Assembly (NCBI GenBank): GCA_044220975.1
Contig: JBGAPZ010000015.1
Location: forward strand, 19,683-83,682
Reading direction: 5' to 3'
Origin: SZUA-430 sp044220975
Lineage (GTDB): Bacteria; Pseudomonadota; Alphaproteobacteria; Micropepsales; Micropepsaceae
Length of the DNA stretch: 64,000 nt
Position numbers and translations under genes: made by a program
In this document: piece after piece, positions 19,326-30,752 of the stretch
Layout of the letters: each line of letters begins with the position of its first letter
How positions within the stretch are numbered: position 1 is the first letter of the stretch
The notes under the pieces: generated by a model
Database searches by the model: none
Told to the model about the DNA's origin: nothing
The model's input: the letters and a program-made list of their open reading frames with translations, nothing else

Positions 19326-21353
19326 ATGCGGACGATGCGGTGGACACTAATGGCAGCCTTGGCGCTTGCGGCGATGGCCGCCGCCATAGCGACCGCAACC
19401 GCTGCATTTGCTCCGACGGACCTGATCCCGCGCAAAGTTCTCTTCGGCAATCCCGAACGCACCGCACCTTACCTCAGTCCCGACGGCAAACAGATCGCGT
19501 TCACCGCAGCCGTCGACGGCGTGATGAACTTGTGGATTGCGCCCGCGAACGACATCGCGGCCGCAAAGGTGGTGACGCAGGAAAAGCGCCGCCCGATCAT
19601 GAACTATTTTTGGGCCCGCAACGGTGAGTACTTGCTCTACCTGCAGGACCAAGCCGGCAATGAGAACTACCATCTCTATGCTGTCGATCTATCGACGAAC
19701 AGCACGCGCGATCTAACGCCATACAAGAACGTTCGTGCCGAAGTCGTCGCAGACTCGTTCGATCGCCCGGACGAACTCCTCATCGGCCTCAACAATCGTG
19801 ATCAGCGCTGGCACGACGTTTGGCTTCTGAACGTCGTGACCGGCGAATCGAAGCTCGTTCTCAAAAATGAAGGCTTCACCGCGACGTTTGCCGACGAGAA
19901 CCTTGACGTACGGCTCGCAGCGAAATCGCGGCCCGACGGTGGACAAGAGATCCTGCGGCTCGACGGCACCGAATGGAAGCCGTTCACGACGGTGTCAGGC
20001 GAAGATGCACTCACGACCGAGCCGTTGTTCTTCGCAGCCGACGGTAAATCGTTCTACATGACCGACAGCCGCGGCCGCGACACCAGCGCGCTCGTCAAGA
20101 TCGACCTCGCAACGCGCAAGAGCACGGTGCTCGCGACCTCCGACAAGGCTGACATCACGTACGTGATCAAAAACCCGCTCACGCACGAAATACTCGCCTA
20201 TGCCGCCGAATATGACCGGATGGAATGGAAGGCACTGAAGTCTGAAATCAAGCAGGACATCGCCTTCCTCGGCAAGCAGGTGAGTGGCTACTGGGCTGTC
20301 TTGAGCCAATCGAAAGACGGCAACGCTTGGACGCTATGGGTCGACAACCCCGGTGAACCGATCAAGTTCGCGCTCTTCGATCGCACGAAACGGACGCTGA
20401 CCACGCTATTTGCGGCCCGCCCAAGCCTCGAAGGCGCACCGCTCCCGCAATCGCACCCGCGCATCATCAAAGCGCGGGATGGCCTGGACCTCGTAAGTTA
20501 CGTGACCCTGCCGAAGGGCAGCGACGCAAACGGCGACGGCATTCCCGACAAGCCCCTGCCGATGGTGCTCAACGTCCACGGCGGCCCTTGGGCACGCGAT
20601 AGCTTCGCCTACAGCCCGCCGAACGCTTGGCTCTCCAACCGCGGCTACGCGGTGTTGGCGGTGAACTTCCGCGGCTCCACGGGCCTGGGCAAAGCGTTCG
20701 TGAACGCCGGCGATAAAGAATGGGCCGGCAAGATGCATGACGATCTCATCGACGCCGTCGATTGGGCGGTCAAGGAACGCATCGCTCAGAAGGACAAGAT
20801 CGCGATCTACGGTGGTTCATACGGTGGGTTCGCCGCTCTCGTCGGTCTCACATTCACGCCGAAGAAATTTGCCTGCGGCGTCAGCATCGTCGGCCCCTCG
20901 AACTTACAAACGATGCTCGCGAACGTGCCGCCGTATTGGGCGTCGATGATCGACACCTTCAAGCGCCGCGTCGGCGATCCATCGACGCCGGCTGGAAAAG
21001 CGTTCTTGAGGGCCCGATCGCCGTTGTTCCGCGCCGACAAGATCGAGCGCCCTCTGTTGATTGCGCACGGTGCCAACGACCCGCGCGTCAAACAAATGGA
21101 GGCGAACCAGATCGCCCGCGCCGCCGCGCGAAAGGGAGCCCCGGTAACCTACGTGCTCTATTCCGATGAGGGCCACGGCTTCGCGCGGCCCGAGAACCGT
21201 CTTTCGTTCTACGCGATCTCGGAAGCATTCTTGGCGCAGTGCCTCGGCGGCCGCGCCGAGCCCATTGGCAGCGATTTTGCCGGCTCTTCAGTCGCCGTCC
21301 CGTCGGGACGCCAGTTCATCACCGGCCTAAAAGAAGCCCTCACCCACCCCTAG
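19326..21353 (+). CDS. Secreted S9-family prolyl oligopeptidase / acylaminoacyl peptidase
   Basis: 675 residues. Signal peptide at about 1-28 (Ala-rich, ending near TAAFA), a beta-propeller region (about 40-390) and a C-terminal alpha/beta-hydrolase domain with VHGGPWARD. The catalytic triad is S498 (in GGSYGGFA), D585 (in HGANDPRV) and H617 (in DEGHGF). It would cleave peptides in the periplasm or outside the cell. The stop overlaps the convergent nitrilase gene by 4 bases (CTAG), so no terminator separates them. Confidence 0.93.
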   Translation: MRTMRWTLMAALALAAMAAAIATATAAFAPTDLIPRKVLFGNPERTAPYLSPDGKQIAFTAAVDGVMNLWIAPANDIAAAKVVTQEKRRPIMNYFWARNGEYLLYLQDQAGNENYHLYAVDLSTNSTRDLTPYKNVRAEVVADSFDRPDELLIGLNNRDQRWHDVWLLNVVTGESKLVLKNEGFTATFADENLDVRLAAKSRPDGGQEILRLDGTEWKPFTTVSGEDALTTEPLFFAADGKSFYMTDSRGRDTSALVKIDLATRKSTVLATSDKADITYVIKNPLTHEILAYAAEYDRMEWKALKSEIKQDIAFLGKQVSGYWAVLSQSKDGNAWTLWVDNPGEPIKFALFDRTKRTLTTLFAARPSLEGAPLPQSHPRIIKARDGLDLVSYVTLPKGSDANGDGIPDKPLPMVLNVHGGPWARDSFAYSPPNAWLSNRGYAVLAVNFRGSTGLGKAFVNAGDKEWAGKMHDDLIDAVDWAVKERIAQKDKIAIYGGSYGGFAALVGLTFTPKKFACGVSIVGPSNLQTMLANVPPYWASMIDTFKRRVGDPSTPAGKAFLRARSPLFRADKIERPLLIAHGANDPRVKQMEANQIARAAARKGAPVTYVLYSDEGHGFARPENRLSFYAISEAFLAQCLGGRAEPIGSDFAGSSVAVPSGRQFITGLKEALTHP

Positions 21354-22240
21354 AGCTCGACGACATTGGCCCGAAGCGTGACAGCGCCTGGCTGTTCGCG
21401 CCAATGCTTGTTGTTGAGGACCTGCCCTTCCAGTCGCACCCGCGTCACCGCGGTGAGATCCAGATCGGCATAAAGCCACATCGGCTCGTCCATCGAGCCA
21501 AGCGCGACGACACCGTTATCGGGAAAGCCCACATCCGGCGGCCCAAACACGCCTGCAGCGCCCACGTTGCTGTCCACCGCCGGCGACCACGGGGCCTCGC
21601 CGATCGTCGGGGACTGCACCACGTAGCATTGGTTCTCAAGTGCACGCGCCTGCGCCGCAACGCGAACCCGGTAGTACCCGGCGAGCGAGTCCGTGCAACT
21701 CGGCACCAAGATCATCGCCGCCCCCGCCTCACTCATCGCGCGTGCGATCAGCGGGAATTCCGCGTCATAACAAATGACAATCCCGAACATGCCGATCCGC
21801 GAGTCAAACACGGTGACATCGCGGCCGCCTTGCACGCGCCAGTCCTCGCGCTCAAAGCGCGTCATAATCAGCTTCCGTTGCTCGCGGACGCGACCCTTGG
21901 GCGAGATCGCGCGCGCAACGTTGTAAGCGGCCCCGTCCTCTGTCCGCTCCGGCAAGCTCGCGGCCACGATATGAACCTGATGCCGTTCGGCGAGCTCTGC
22001 GTGCAACGCGTCGATGCTGCCACGCAAGCCGCCGATGAAGTCGATCGACTGCTGCAAATCGCCCCACACCTGCGGCGCGAAGCTGCGCGCCAGCTCCATC
22101 GCGCCGTATTCGGGAAACACAAGAAGCTGCGCCTGGTTCTCGGCCGCCTCACCCACCCAGCGCGAGATTTTCTCCGCATAGGCTTCCCACGACGCGATCG
22201 GATCGATCGGATATTGAGCCGCGGCGACGCGCACTTTCAT
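21350..22240 (-). CDS. Carbon-nitrogen hydrolase (nitrilase superfamily)
   Basis: 296 residues with the Glu-Lys-Cys triad of the superfamily: E44 (LLVFPEYG), K123 (EQRKLIMTRFERE) and C157 (GIVICYDAEFP). These enzymes hydrolyse amides, nitriles or N-carbamoyl groups; the chain is closest in build to the amidase/carbamoylase branches, and the substrate is not readable. Last gene of an operon with carbonic anhydrase, an NTF2-like protein and a GNAT enzyme; the GNAT stop lies 4 bases upstream of this ATG. GNAT-nitrilase pairs recur in bacteria, suggesting sequential action on an amine or amide metabolite (inference). Confidence 0.9.
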   Translation of the reverse strand: MKVRVAAAQYPIDPIASWEAYAEKISRWVGEAAENQAQLLVFPEYGAMELARSFAPQVWGDLQQSIDFIGGLRGSIDALHAELAERHQVHIVAASLPERTEDGAAYNVARAISPKGRVREQRKLIMTRFEREDWRVQGGRDVTVFDSRIGMFGIVICYDAEFPLIARAMSEAGAAMILVPSCTDSLAGYYRVRVAAQARALENQCYVVQSPTIGEAPWSPAVDSNVGAAGVFGPPDVGFPDNGVVALGSMDEPMWLYADLDLTAVTRVRLEGQVLNNKHWREQPGAVTLRANVVEL

Positions 22241-22244
22241 GGGA

Positions 22245-22832
22245 TCACAGCCTTTTCATCCAGAACTGCATTTGTTTCGGCGATTCTTCCGCTGCGCCGA
22301 TTTCCTTCCAGCTCATGTTGCAAATCAAGCCTGGCTGGACAGCATAACCCCGCTTCCCCCAGAACGCATCGAGCGGCTCATAGCCCCGCGGCCGACCCGG
22401 ATGATCGGCTGAACGGACAACTGCGCAGAACACAGCATATCGTGCGCCACACACGCGCGCGTGCACCTCGCGCACCTCAAAGAAGCGCACACCGATCCCC
22501 TGCCCGCGGTAACGCGGCCGCAGAACCGACTCGCCGAAATAGAAGTGGGCCGAAAGATCCTCACCCTTCTGCCGGAACGGCACTGTGATGTCATTGACCT
22601 GCGCGCTGAGCGGCGCCGCGGTCGATGCACCGACCACCTCATCCCCATCAAACGCAGCCACGATCACAGACTGAGGCGACGCCGAAAACGCGGCGATGTA
22701 CTGGCGCTCGTAGTCCGCGTCGCCGTCGTAGAGATAAGGGTACGCGCGAAATACCTCGATCCTAAGCCGCGCGACATCGGGCAGATGCGCTTGAAGCCGC
22801 GCACCGGTCAGCGGCTCAACCCGCAAGCTCAC
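22245..22832 (-). CDS. GNAT-family N-acetyltransferase
   Basis: 195 residues if read from the GTG at 22832, which overlaps the stop of the upstream gene as GTGA; an ATG at 22853 gives seven more residues but a 25-base overlap. The acetyl-CoA site motif is RYRGQGIGVRFFE (R/Q-x-x-G-x-G). The N-terminal part (YPYLYDGDADYERQYI) and the C-terminal WGKRGY are typical of the group found beside nitrilases. It acetylates an unknown amine with acetyl-CoA. Third gene of the carbonic anhydrase operon. Confidence 0.85.
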   Translation of the reverse strand: MSLRVEPLTGARLQAHLPDVARLRIEVFRAYPYLYDGDADYERQYIAAFSASPQSVIVAAFDGDEVVGASTAAPLSAQVNDITVPFRQKGEDLSAHFYFGESVLRPRYRGQGIGVRFFEVREVHARVCGARYAVFCAVVRSADHPGRPRGYEPLDAFWGKRGYAVQPGLICNMSWKEIGAAEESPKQMQFWMKRL

Positions 22833-23236
22833 GCGCCGACCTGCTTCAACCAATCCTGTAAATTATAGTGCGTGCTGACGCGCGAGATGAGGCCGCCCTT
22901 GATCTCGAAGAAGGCACCCGCCGGAAGTAGGTACTTCTGACCGTTGGCGGGCGGCAATCCCTCGTCCGTCGCGAGATAGGCGCCGTGCACGACGAACTCC
23001 GCCGCAGCGTGCGCGCCATCGGTGCTCGAGAGGATGACGATGTCCTTCAGTTCCTCGCGATAGCACGTTTCCATGTGTGCAAGGAATGAGGAGAAATGCG
23101 CCTTGCCCCGGTGCCGTCCGCCCTGATTCACGTCATGGATCACGTCGTCGGACAGGCACGCTATCATGCCATCCCAATCGCGCGCGTTGAACGCTGCATA
23201 GTAGCGCCGAACCAGATCCTCGGTTTGATTTCGCAT
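22829..23236 (-). CDS. NTF2-like / SnoaL-type protein (ketosteroid isomerase-related)
   Basis: 135 residues forming one NTF2-like cone fold: VRRYYAAFNARDWDGMIACLSDDVIHDVNQGG is the classic N-terminal helix pair, with later strands ending in ISRVSTHYNLQDWLKQ. Family members are isomerases, hydrolases or simple ligand binders, and the function cannot be assigned. The stop overlaps the GTG of the GNAT gene, and the carbonic anhydrase gene ends 6 bases upstream of its ATG. Confidence 0.85.
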   Translation of the reverse strand: MRNQTEDLVRRYYAAFNARDWDGMIACLSDDVIHDVNQGGRHRGKAHFSSFLAHMETCYREELKDIVILSSTDGAHAAAEFVVHGAYLATDEGLPPANGQKYLLPAGAFFEIKGGLISRVSTHYNLQDWLKQVGA

Positions 23237-23242
23237 GTGCCC

Positions 23243-23857
23243 CTACGCAAATTCCTTGAAGTCACCGCTGACGCTGTCCAAGACGTCGAGCCTTGCGTCA
23301 AAGATGCTGAAAACTGCACCGGATAGGCTAAGCGTGCCGGCCTTGACCGCAGCCGCCACGAACGGAAACGTCATCAAACGTTCCAGCGATACACGAACGG
23401 ATTCATGCTCGACCGCCGTCGCGAGATCGGACTTACCGGCGGCACGTGACTTTGCCGCGCTGAGCAACGAAATCCAGTTCTCCAAAAACACTGAATCCCC
23501 GCTCAACTCATCGCTGAGCGAGGCAGCCACGCCGCCGCATTTGGCGTGGCCAAGCACCATGATGTGAGCGACCTGCAACCGCCGCACGGCAAATTCGATG
23601 GCCGTGCTCGTGCCTTGCAGCCCGTCGCCCGCCCGGAACGGCGGCACCAAATTGGCCACATTGCGCACGACGAACAACTGTCCAGGCTCTGCGTCGAATA
23701 TTGTCACCGGATCGACGCGGCTGTCACAGCATGAGATGACGCAAACCGGCGGCCGCTGGCCGTTATCCAGCGTGCGATAGAGATCGGCGCGCTCAGCAAC
23801 GTGGCGAGCACGAAACCTTCGATATCCTTCGAATAGAAATTCCAAATGCGCCGCCAA
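23243..23857 (-). CDS. can: Beta-class carbonic anhydrase
   Basis: 204 residues, usual length. Zinc ligands are C43, H104 and C107, with the Asp45-Arg47 dyad in the SCCDSRVDP motif and LGHAKCGGV downstream. It interconverts CO2 and bicarbonate in the cytoplasm. First gene of the four-gene operon ending with the nitrilase-type enzyme. A link between bicarbonate or CO2 release and the downstream carbamoyl/amide hydrolysis is possible but not shown. Confidence 0.94.
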   Translation of the reverse strand: MAAHLEFLFEGYRRFRARHVAERADLYRTLDNGQRPPVCVISCCDSRVDPVTIFDAEPGQLFVVRNVANLVPPFRAGDGLQGTSTAIEFAVRRLQVAHIMVLGHAKCGGVAASLSDELSGDSVFLENWISLLSAAKSRAAGKSDLATAVEHESVRVSLERLMTFPFVAAAVKAGTLSLSGAVFSIFDARLDVLDSVSGDFKEFA

Positions 23858-23917
23858 ATCGTTTGCGTGACACGACTGACTTAATCGGCAAACCGGCGCT
23901 TGCCAAGCGTGGGCCGC

Positions 23918-24181
23918 TTACTCTTTCGGCGCTTTCTCGGCCTCGGCCTTCTTCTTGGCCTTTTCCTTGCAGACGTCCTCGTCCTTGTTGTCTTTGTCGT
24001 CGCAGTCGATGTCGTCGTCGTCCGACGATCCGGCAACCGCGTGGATGGCGCCGGCTGCAACGTCGACGGTCGTCCCAACCACGGTCGACGTCACGCTCAC
24101 CGCCGTGTCGACGACGGCAATGGCCGCACACCCGCTAAGGCCGAGTGCCGTAAGAGCAAGAACGATGACGGCGAAGCGCAT
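23918..24181 (-). CDS. Small acidic/lysine-rich lipoprotein
   Basis: 87 residues. Lipoprotein signal with lipobox LSGC (Cys18), a short hydrophobic valine/threonine-rich stretch (TAVSVTSTVVGTTVDVA), then a highly charged tail: an Asp-rich run at about 54-68 with two Cys (CDDKDNKDEDVC), which could form a disulfide or bind metal, and a Lys/Glu/Ala end. I recognise only the general class of small alphaproteobacterial lipoproteins with DDDD-type tails. It may be on the same transcript as the carbonic anhydrase gene 60 bases downstream. Confidence 0.75.
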   Translation of the reverse strand: MRFAVIVLALTALGLSGCAAIAVVDTAVSVTSTVVGTTVDVAAGAIHAVAGSSDDDDIDCDDKDNKDEDVCKEKAKKKAEAEKAPKE

Positions 24182-24252
24182 GACAACGGCCTTTGGTGAG
24201 GTGTTGGGAAGTGAACATCCCTGGCCTCAGCCGGTCAACCGCCCACAAATGG

Positions 24253-24645
24253 TTACGGCGTGGATTTCGTCTCCTCCAAGCGCCATGGCGGATACTGCCG
24301 ATTGCGACCGGCGTGAAACAGACAGACACGATTTCCGGCCGGATCGCGCAGATAGGCCTCACGCCACAACCACCGCTGGTCCACCGGATCTGCCTCGAAC
24401 ACGATGCCCTTCGCCTTGAGCCGCGTGACCAATCCGTCGAGGTCGTCGTCCTCGAAATAGATCAACGTCTCACTCACCCCGCGCACGCCGGGCTCCAGGT
24501 GCAGCGAAAACGTCGACTCGCCATCCGGACACTCGAAGCGTGCATAGTCTTCGGACCGTACGATCAGCCGCAGACCAAGCGCCTGGTAGAACCCAATCGA
24601 CGCACCAAGGTCGCGCGCCGAAACCATGACCTGATTGAGCCGCAT
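24253..24645 (-). CDS. VOC-superfamily (glyoxalase/bleomycin-resistance fold) protein
   Basis: 130 residues with two beta-alpha-beta-beta-beta modules: MRLNQVMVSARDLGASIGFYQALGLRLIVR and the C-terminal LRDPAGNRVCLFHAG. Candidate metal ligands are few, so enzymatic class (glyoxalase, dioxygenase or binding protein) is open. The ATG at 24645 is preceded by GGAGGCTCAA, a good ribosome site, and was preferred over the upstream ATG at 24675. Divergent from the 2OG-oxygenase gene. Confidence 0.82.
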   Translation of the reverse strand: MRLNQVMVSARDLGASIGFYQALGLRLIVRSEDYARFECPDGESTFSLHLEPGVRGVSETLIYFEDDDLDGLVTRLKAKGIVFEADPVDQRWLWREAYLRDPAGNRVCLFHAGRNRQYPPWRLEETKSTP

Positions 24646-24729
24646 TTGAGCCTCCTGCTGTGCGCCCGAAACCATACGCCGAACGCCCCTTTGACGTGAG
24701 CCCCACCCACTCAGTAAGAGCCATGCGAT

Positions 24730-25344
24730 ATGGCGACCATCGAAACTCTATTCGCAACCCGCATCTACCAAGCGCCGCTTGGCGGCAAGGATGCCGGCCG
24801 CCTCAACCGGGACCTGGAAACGGCCTGCCTCTCGATCGCGCGCGACGACCGCGCGGGCCAAACTTGGAGCCGCGAGCACGGCTATGCGGGCTACACGTCC
24901 TACGCCTCGCTGAACGATCTCACCGTCCGTGTGCCGGCCTACGCCGACCTCGAACGCCGCCTGCGCCCGCACGTGACGCGTTTCGCCAAGGCATTGCACT
25001 TCGATCTCGGGACAAGGAAACTTGGACTCGACAGCATCTGGATCAATGTTCTGAAGCCCGGTGGCACGCATTCCGGCCACATCCACCCATCGAGCGTGAT
25101 CAGCGGCACGTACTACGTCACGGTCCCAAAGGGCGCGAGCGCGCTCAAATTCGAAGACCCGCGCCTCGGCCTCATGATGGCGGCCCCGCGCAAGAAAGAG
25201 GGCGTCCCGCGCGACGCCGAACCGTTTGCCTACGTTACCCCGAAGCCCGGCACGCTAATTCTGTTCGAAAGCTGGCTGCGCCACGAAGTCCCGCCGAACC
25301 CTGCGCGCGAAAACCGCATCAGCGTCAGCTTCAACTACGCGTGA
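24730..25344 (+). CDS. Putative 2-oxoglutarate/Fe(II) oxygenase (TIGR02466 type)
   Basis: 204 residues with a double-stranded beta-helix oxygenase core. Iron ligands are probably H117 and H119 within GTHSGHIHPSSVISGTYYV and H185 in ESWLRHEVPPN, with R194 (RISVSFNY) binding 2-oxoglutarate. The family is usually annotated from phage, cyanophage and proteobacterial genomes with unknown substrate. It stands alone between divergent VOC and convergent small genes; the next stop is 3 bases beyond its own. Confidence 0.82.
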   Translation: MATIETLFATRIYQAPLGGKDAGRLNRDLETACLSIARDDRAGQTWSREHGYAGYTSYASLNDLTVRVPAYADLERRLRPHVTRFAKALHFDLGTRKLGLDSIWINVLKPGGTHSGHIHPSSVISGTYYVTVPKGASALKFEDPRLGLMMAAPRKKEGVPRDAEPFAYVTPKPGTLILFESWLRHEVPPNPARENRISVSFNYA

Positions 25345-25347
25345 ATC

Positions 25348-25563
25348 TTACGGCCGCATAAACATGTAGTCCGTATCGGGATCGACGTTCTCCGCGGCAG
25401 CCAGAAGCTCCGCTCGAACATCGGCGATGCCGCGCCGCTCCCGCATCGACGAGATCGCAAGTGAAAGCAGGTTTCGGGCAACCGCGTCCGCGTCTTGGCT
25501 CGCTACCTCCGCCGCCGCCATTGCCGCGGCGAAGTGCGTACGCGCAATCTCTCCGGCCGTCAT
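25348..25563 (-). CDS. Small conserved-looking hypothetical protein
   Basis: 71 residues, alpha-helical by composition (AEIARTHFAAAMAAAE..., LLSLAISSMRERRGIADVRAELL), with no signal or membrane segment. A good ribosome site (GGGAGG) lies 7 bases before the ATG, which supports a real gene. Not recognised. Convergent with the oxygenase gene, with a 3-base gap. Confidence 0.6.
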   Translation of the reverse strand: MTAGEIARTHFAAAMAAAEVASQDADAVARNLLSLAISSMRERRGIADVRAELLAAAENVDPDTDYMFMRP

Positions 25564-25681
25564 TCCACGCCTCCCTACGCATCAGGGTGACATGATCACG
25601 GCAGCGCGCCTCGCACCTTGACCCAGGTCAGAACCCAGGCGCCGCTAGAGCCCCCGGCACGATCGAGCCAATACTCAGGCG

Positions 25682-28054
<2,373 letters not shown>

Positions 28055-28147
28055 CTGCGTCTTCGTCACGGCGTTTCCATAAAATGCAAAAAGCTCCAAG
28101 GCCCGGGACGCGCATCGTCGCGCGATCGAACCCTCCTACCCTATGGT

Positions 28148-30070
28148 CTAGAAAGCATCAGGCGGACCCGCTTCCGCCCCAATCGTCGATTTCAGTTCGT
28201 CGGTAATCGCGCGAAGCCTCGCCAAGTTCTCGTCGGTCGTCTCGCGCCTCAATGCCTCGGCCGCCTGCGCATGCTCGGTCTCAAGCTCCGTGAGCTTGCG
28301 GTGCCGCGCGAGCGCATGTTGGAACTCCCGCTGCACGAGCGCATGCGTTGCGTCGCGCCGCGTCATGGCCATGGATTTGAGCATGGGCCGCAGCTCCAAC
28401 CGCTCGCAAACCTCCCCGAGGCCCTTGAGCCTGAGGTGGTCGCGTAAGCCTTGACTGTCAAGGGAATGTCCCAAAGAGGCGGCATGTAGGAGTTCGCGCC
28501 TGATTTTGTCAAGATTTGCCTCGGAAATCGGCAGGTTCGCGAATGCCTCCGAATGCTCCTCCAAAAGAAACGGATGGTTCAAAGCCGCCAGGATTAGAGC
28601 CGCCGCCGACGGCTCGCTCACGGCATGGGATTGCACCTGTCCCCGACCTGCTGCCGAACGCCGCACCGCCTCGCTGACGGGCGGTGTCCAGGTGGGCCGC
28701 GCCCCTGGCCGCTCAGGCTTGAAGGCGCTGCGGGGCTGGAAACGGTTCGGCGACCAAGGCTCACGCCGCCCCTGCGCCCCACCCTGGCGCTGCGGCTCGC
28801 CCGGCTGAAACAGGGCGCGAAGGCGCTCGCGCATCGCGGTCCGATAGTGCTCGCGCACCTTGGGCTCAACGATCCCGTCGATGTGCTTCATAAGATTGCG
28901 CTCGGCGCCAGCCCGCCGTTCCGGCGTCGCGAGGTCGGCGCTCTCGATCTCCCGCCGCCACAACATGTCGGCAAGGCCGACCGCTTCGTTCAAGACCGTC
29001 TGCATCGCCCCCGCACCCTGAGCGCGGATCAAATCGTCCGGATCTTGGCCCCCAGGCAACAGCGCGAACCGCAGCGACTGCCCGGGCTCAAGCAGCGGCA
29101 GCGCCAGATCGATACCGCGTTGCGCCGCCTTGATGCCTGCCGCATCGCCGTCAAAACAGAGCACGGGCTCCGGCGCGATGCGCCACATCATCTGCAAATG
29201 CTCTTCGGTGAGCGCCGTGCCGAGCGGTGCAACCGCACCTTCGAACCCCGCCGCAACAAGGGCAATCACATCGACATAACCCTCGACCGCGATCAGCATC
29301 GCCCCGCCAGCGCAGGACTTGCGCGCCGGCCCGAAGTTGAAAAGCACCGCGCTCTTCTTGAAGAGCGGCGTCTCGGGCGAATTCAGATATTTGGGCTTAC
29401 CGTCGGGATCGAGCGTCCGACCACCGAAGGCAATCACGCGTCCCTTAGCGTCGATGATCGGAAAGATCACCCGCCCACGAAACCGGTCGTACGGCGCGCC
29501 ACCGTCGTCCGGCGCGACCAGAAGCCCCGCCTCGACCATTTCCTCGACGCTGACGTCCTTAGCCGCCAGATGTTCCTTCAACGCGCTCCGTGATTCCGGT
29601 GCAAAGCCCAACCGGAAAGGCTCGACCTTAGGCCCGCTCAACTGCCGCCCGTCGAGATAAGCCCGCGCTTTCGCGCCGCGCGCGCCTTGCAGCTCGTGCT
29701 CGAAAAACGCGGTAGCAAGTTCCATCACGTCATAGAGCGAGCGCCGCGCCTTCTCGCGCTCGTCGTCACGCGCATCGCGCGCGGGTAACTCCATGCCGGC
29801 GTCGCTGGCGAGCTTCTCGATCGCCTCTGGAAACGAAAGCCCCTCGGTCTCCATCACGAACGAAATGACGTCGCCGTGCACGCCGCAACCGAAGCAATGG
29901 TAAAACCCCTTCTCCGCATTTACGGAGAACGATGGCGTCTTCTCGTTGTGAAATGGGCAGAGCCCTGTGTAATTCCGCCCGCGCCGGACAAGCTTCACCT
30001 TACGCCCGACAACATCCGTTACCCGGACCCGGTCGCGAAGCTCCTCAACAAACCGCGGCGTAAATCGCAT
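28148..30070 (-). CDS. dnaG: DNA primase
   Basis: 640 residues. CHC2 zinc finger (C38, H41, C59, C62: CPFHNEKTPSF...HCFGCG), RNA-polymerase core with the FGGRTLDPDGKPKYLNSPETPLF block, TOPRIM domain (VEGYVDVIAL...LCFDGDAAGIKA) and a C-terminal helicase-interaction domain (about 500-640). It makes RNA primers for DnaB-led replication. Encoded directly upstream of rpoD and 26 bases after the yqeY-like gene, the alphaproteobacterial form of the macromolecular synthesis cluster. rpsU is not here; yqeY stands in its place. Confidence 0.97.
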   Translation of the reverse strand: MRFTPRFVEELRDRVRVTDVVGRKVKLVRRGRNYTGLCPFHNEKTPSFSVNAEKGFYHCFGCGVHGDVISFVMETEGLSFPEAIEKLASDAGMELPARDARDDEREKARRSLYDVMELATAFFEHELQGARGAKARAYLDGRQLSGPKVEPFRLGFAPESRSALKEHLAAKDVSVEEMVEAGLLVAPDDGGAPYDRFRGRVIFPIIDAKGRVIAFGGRTLDPDGKPKYLNSPETPLFKKSAVLFNFGPARKSCAGGAMLIAVEGYVDVIALVAAGFEGAVAPLGTALTEEHLQMMWRIAPEPVLCFDGDAAGIKAAQRGIDLALPLLEPGQSLRFALLPGGQDPDDLIRAQGAGAMQTVLNEAVGLADMLWRREIESADLATPERRAGAERNLMKHIDGIVEPKVREHYRTAMRERLRALFQPGEPQRQGGAQGRREPWSPNRFQPRSAFKPERPGARPTWTPPVSEAVRRSAAGRGQVQSHAVSEPSAAALILAALNHPFLLEEHSEAFANLPISEANLDKIRRELLHAASLGHSLDSQGLRDHLRLKGLGEVCERLELRPMLKSMAMTRRDATHALVQREFQHALARHRKLTELETEHAQAAEALRRETTDENLARLRAITDELKSTIGAEAGPPDAF

Positions 30071-30096
30071 CTCACTCCGTCAACCGACAAAGAGGA

Positions 30097-30555
30097 TTAG
30101 CTCCCGGTCAAAACCTCTTTGACCACCACATTCGCTTTCGAAAAATCCATCTTGCCCGCGAACTTGGTTTTGAGCTCCGCCATCACCTTTCCCATGTCCT
30201 TCACGGACGCAGCCCCGGTCGCGGCGACTGCGGCCTTGATCGCGGCACGCACCTCATCCGCCGACATCTGCGCCGGGAGATAGCTCTCGATGATCGCCTT
30301 CTCCTCGCGCTCTTGCGCTGCAAGTTCCGGTCGCCCGTGCTTGTCGTAGGTCTCGATGGACTCCACGCGCTGCTTGATCATCTTCTGCAACAGCCCAAGG
30401 ATCTCGTCCTCGGTCGTGGCCTCGCGGCCAAGCCCGCGCGCCTCGATGTCCTTGTCTTTCAAGGCCGCCATGATCAACCGTACGGTGGACAACCGTCGTT
30501 GATCCTTGGCCAACATGGCCTCCTTCATGGCCGCAGCGAACTTCTCCCGCAACAT
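30097..30555 (-). CDS. yqeY: GatB/YqeY domain protein
   Basis: 152 residues, a stand-alone YqeY protein of the tRNA-amidotransferase GatB tail family. Characteristic are the N-terminal helices (LREKFAAAMKEAMLAKDQRRLSTVRLIMAALKDKDIEAR), the EEKAIIESYLPAQMS motif and KDMGKVMAELKTKFAGKMD. Its role is unclear; the fold binds tRNA in GatB. It opens the yqeY-dnaG-rpoD run and is divergent from carA, a neighbourhood common in Gram-negative genomes. Confidence 0.93.
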   Translation of the reverse strand: MLREKFAAAMKEAMLAKDQRRLSTVRLIMAALKDKDIEARGLGREATTEDEILGLLQKMIKQRVESIETYDKHGRPELAAQEREEKAIIESYLPAQMSADEVRAAIKAAVAATGAASVKDMGKVMAELKTKFAGKMDFSKANVVVKEVLTGS

Positions 30556-30675
30556 GGGCGCCGATCCTCAAATTCTCATTGTCTAAAGCCGGAACATACA
30601 GCCGCACCAGCACGAGAACCTAACCCTTTGGCCGGAAAACGTGATCTGGCTTGTGGAAGGGTACCCGCGGATTTC

Positions 30676-30705
30676 TTGACGCCTGCAAACACCGTCCCAT
30701 ATGGT
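30676..30705 (+). promoter_or_regulatory. Putative sigma-70 promoter of carA
   Basis: TTGACG (30676-30681), 18-base spacer, TATGGT (30700-30705); the start point would be near 30712. It lies downstream of the only in-frame TTG codon, which argues that carA translation begins after this point. Confidence 0.55.
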
Positions 30706-30752
30706 CCGCCGAATTTGCGGGCCCGACGGCCCAAGCAATCACGGGTGCACTC

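Noticed and set aside
24730..25361. 233-codon frame in the second phase over the 2OG oxygenase (24660-25361)
   Set aside because: Arg/Pro-rich shadow; the oxygenase frame has the iron-ligand motifs.
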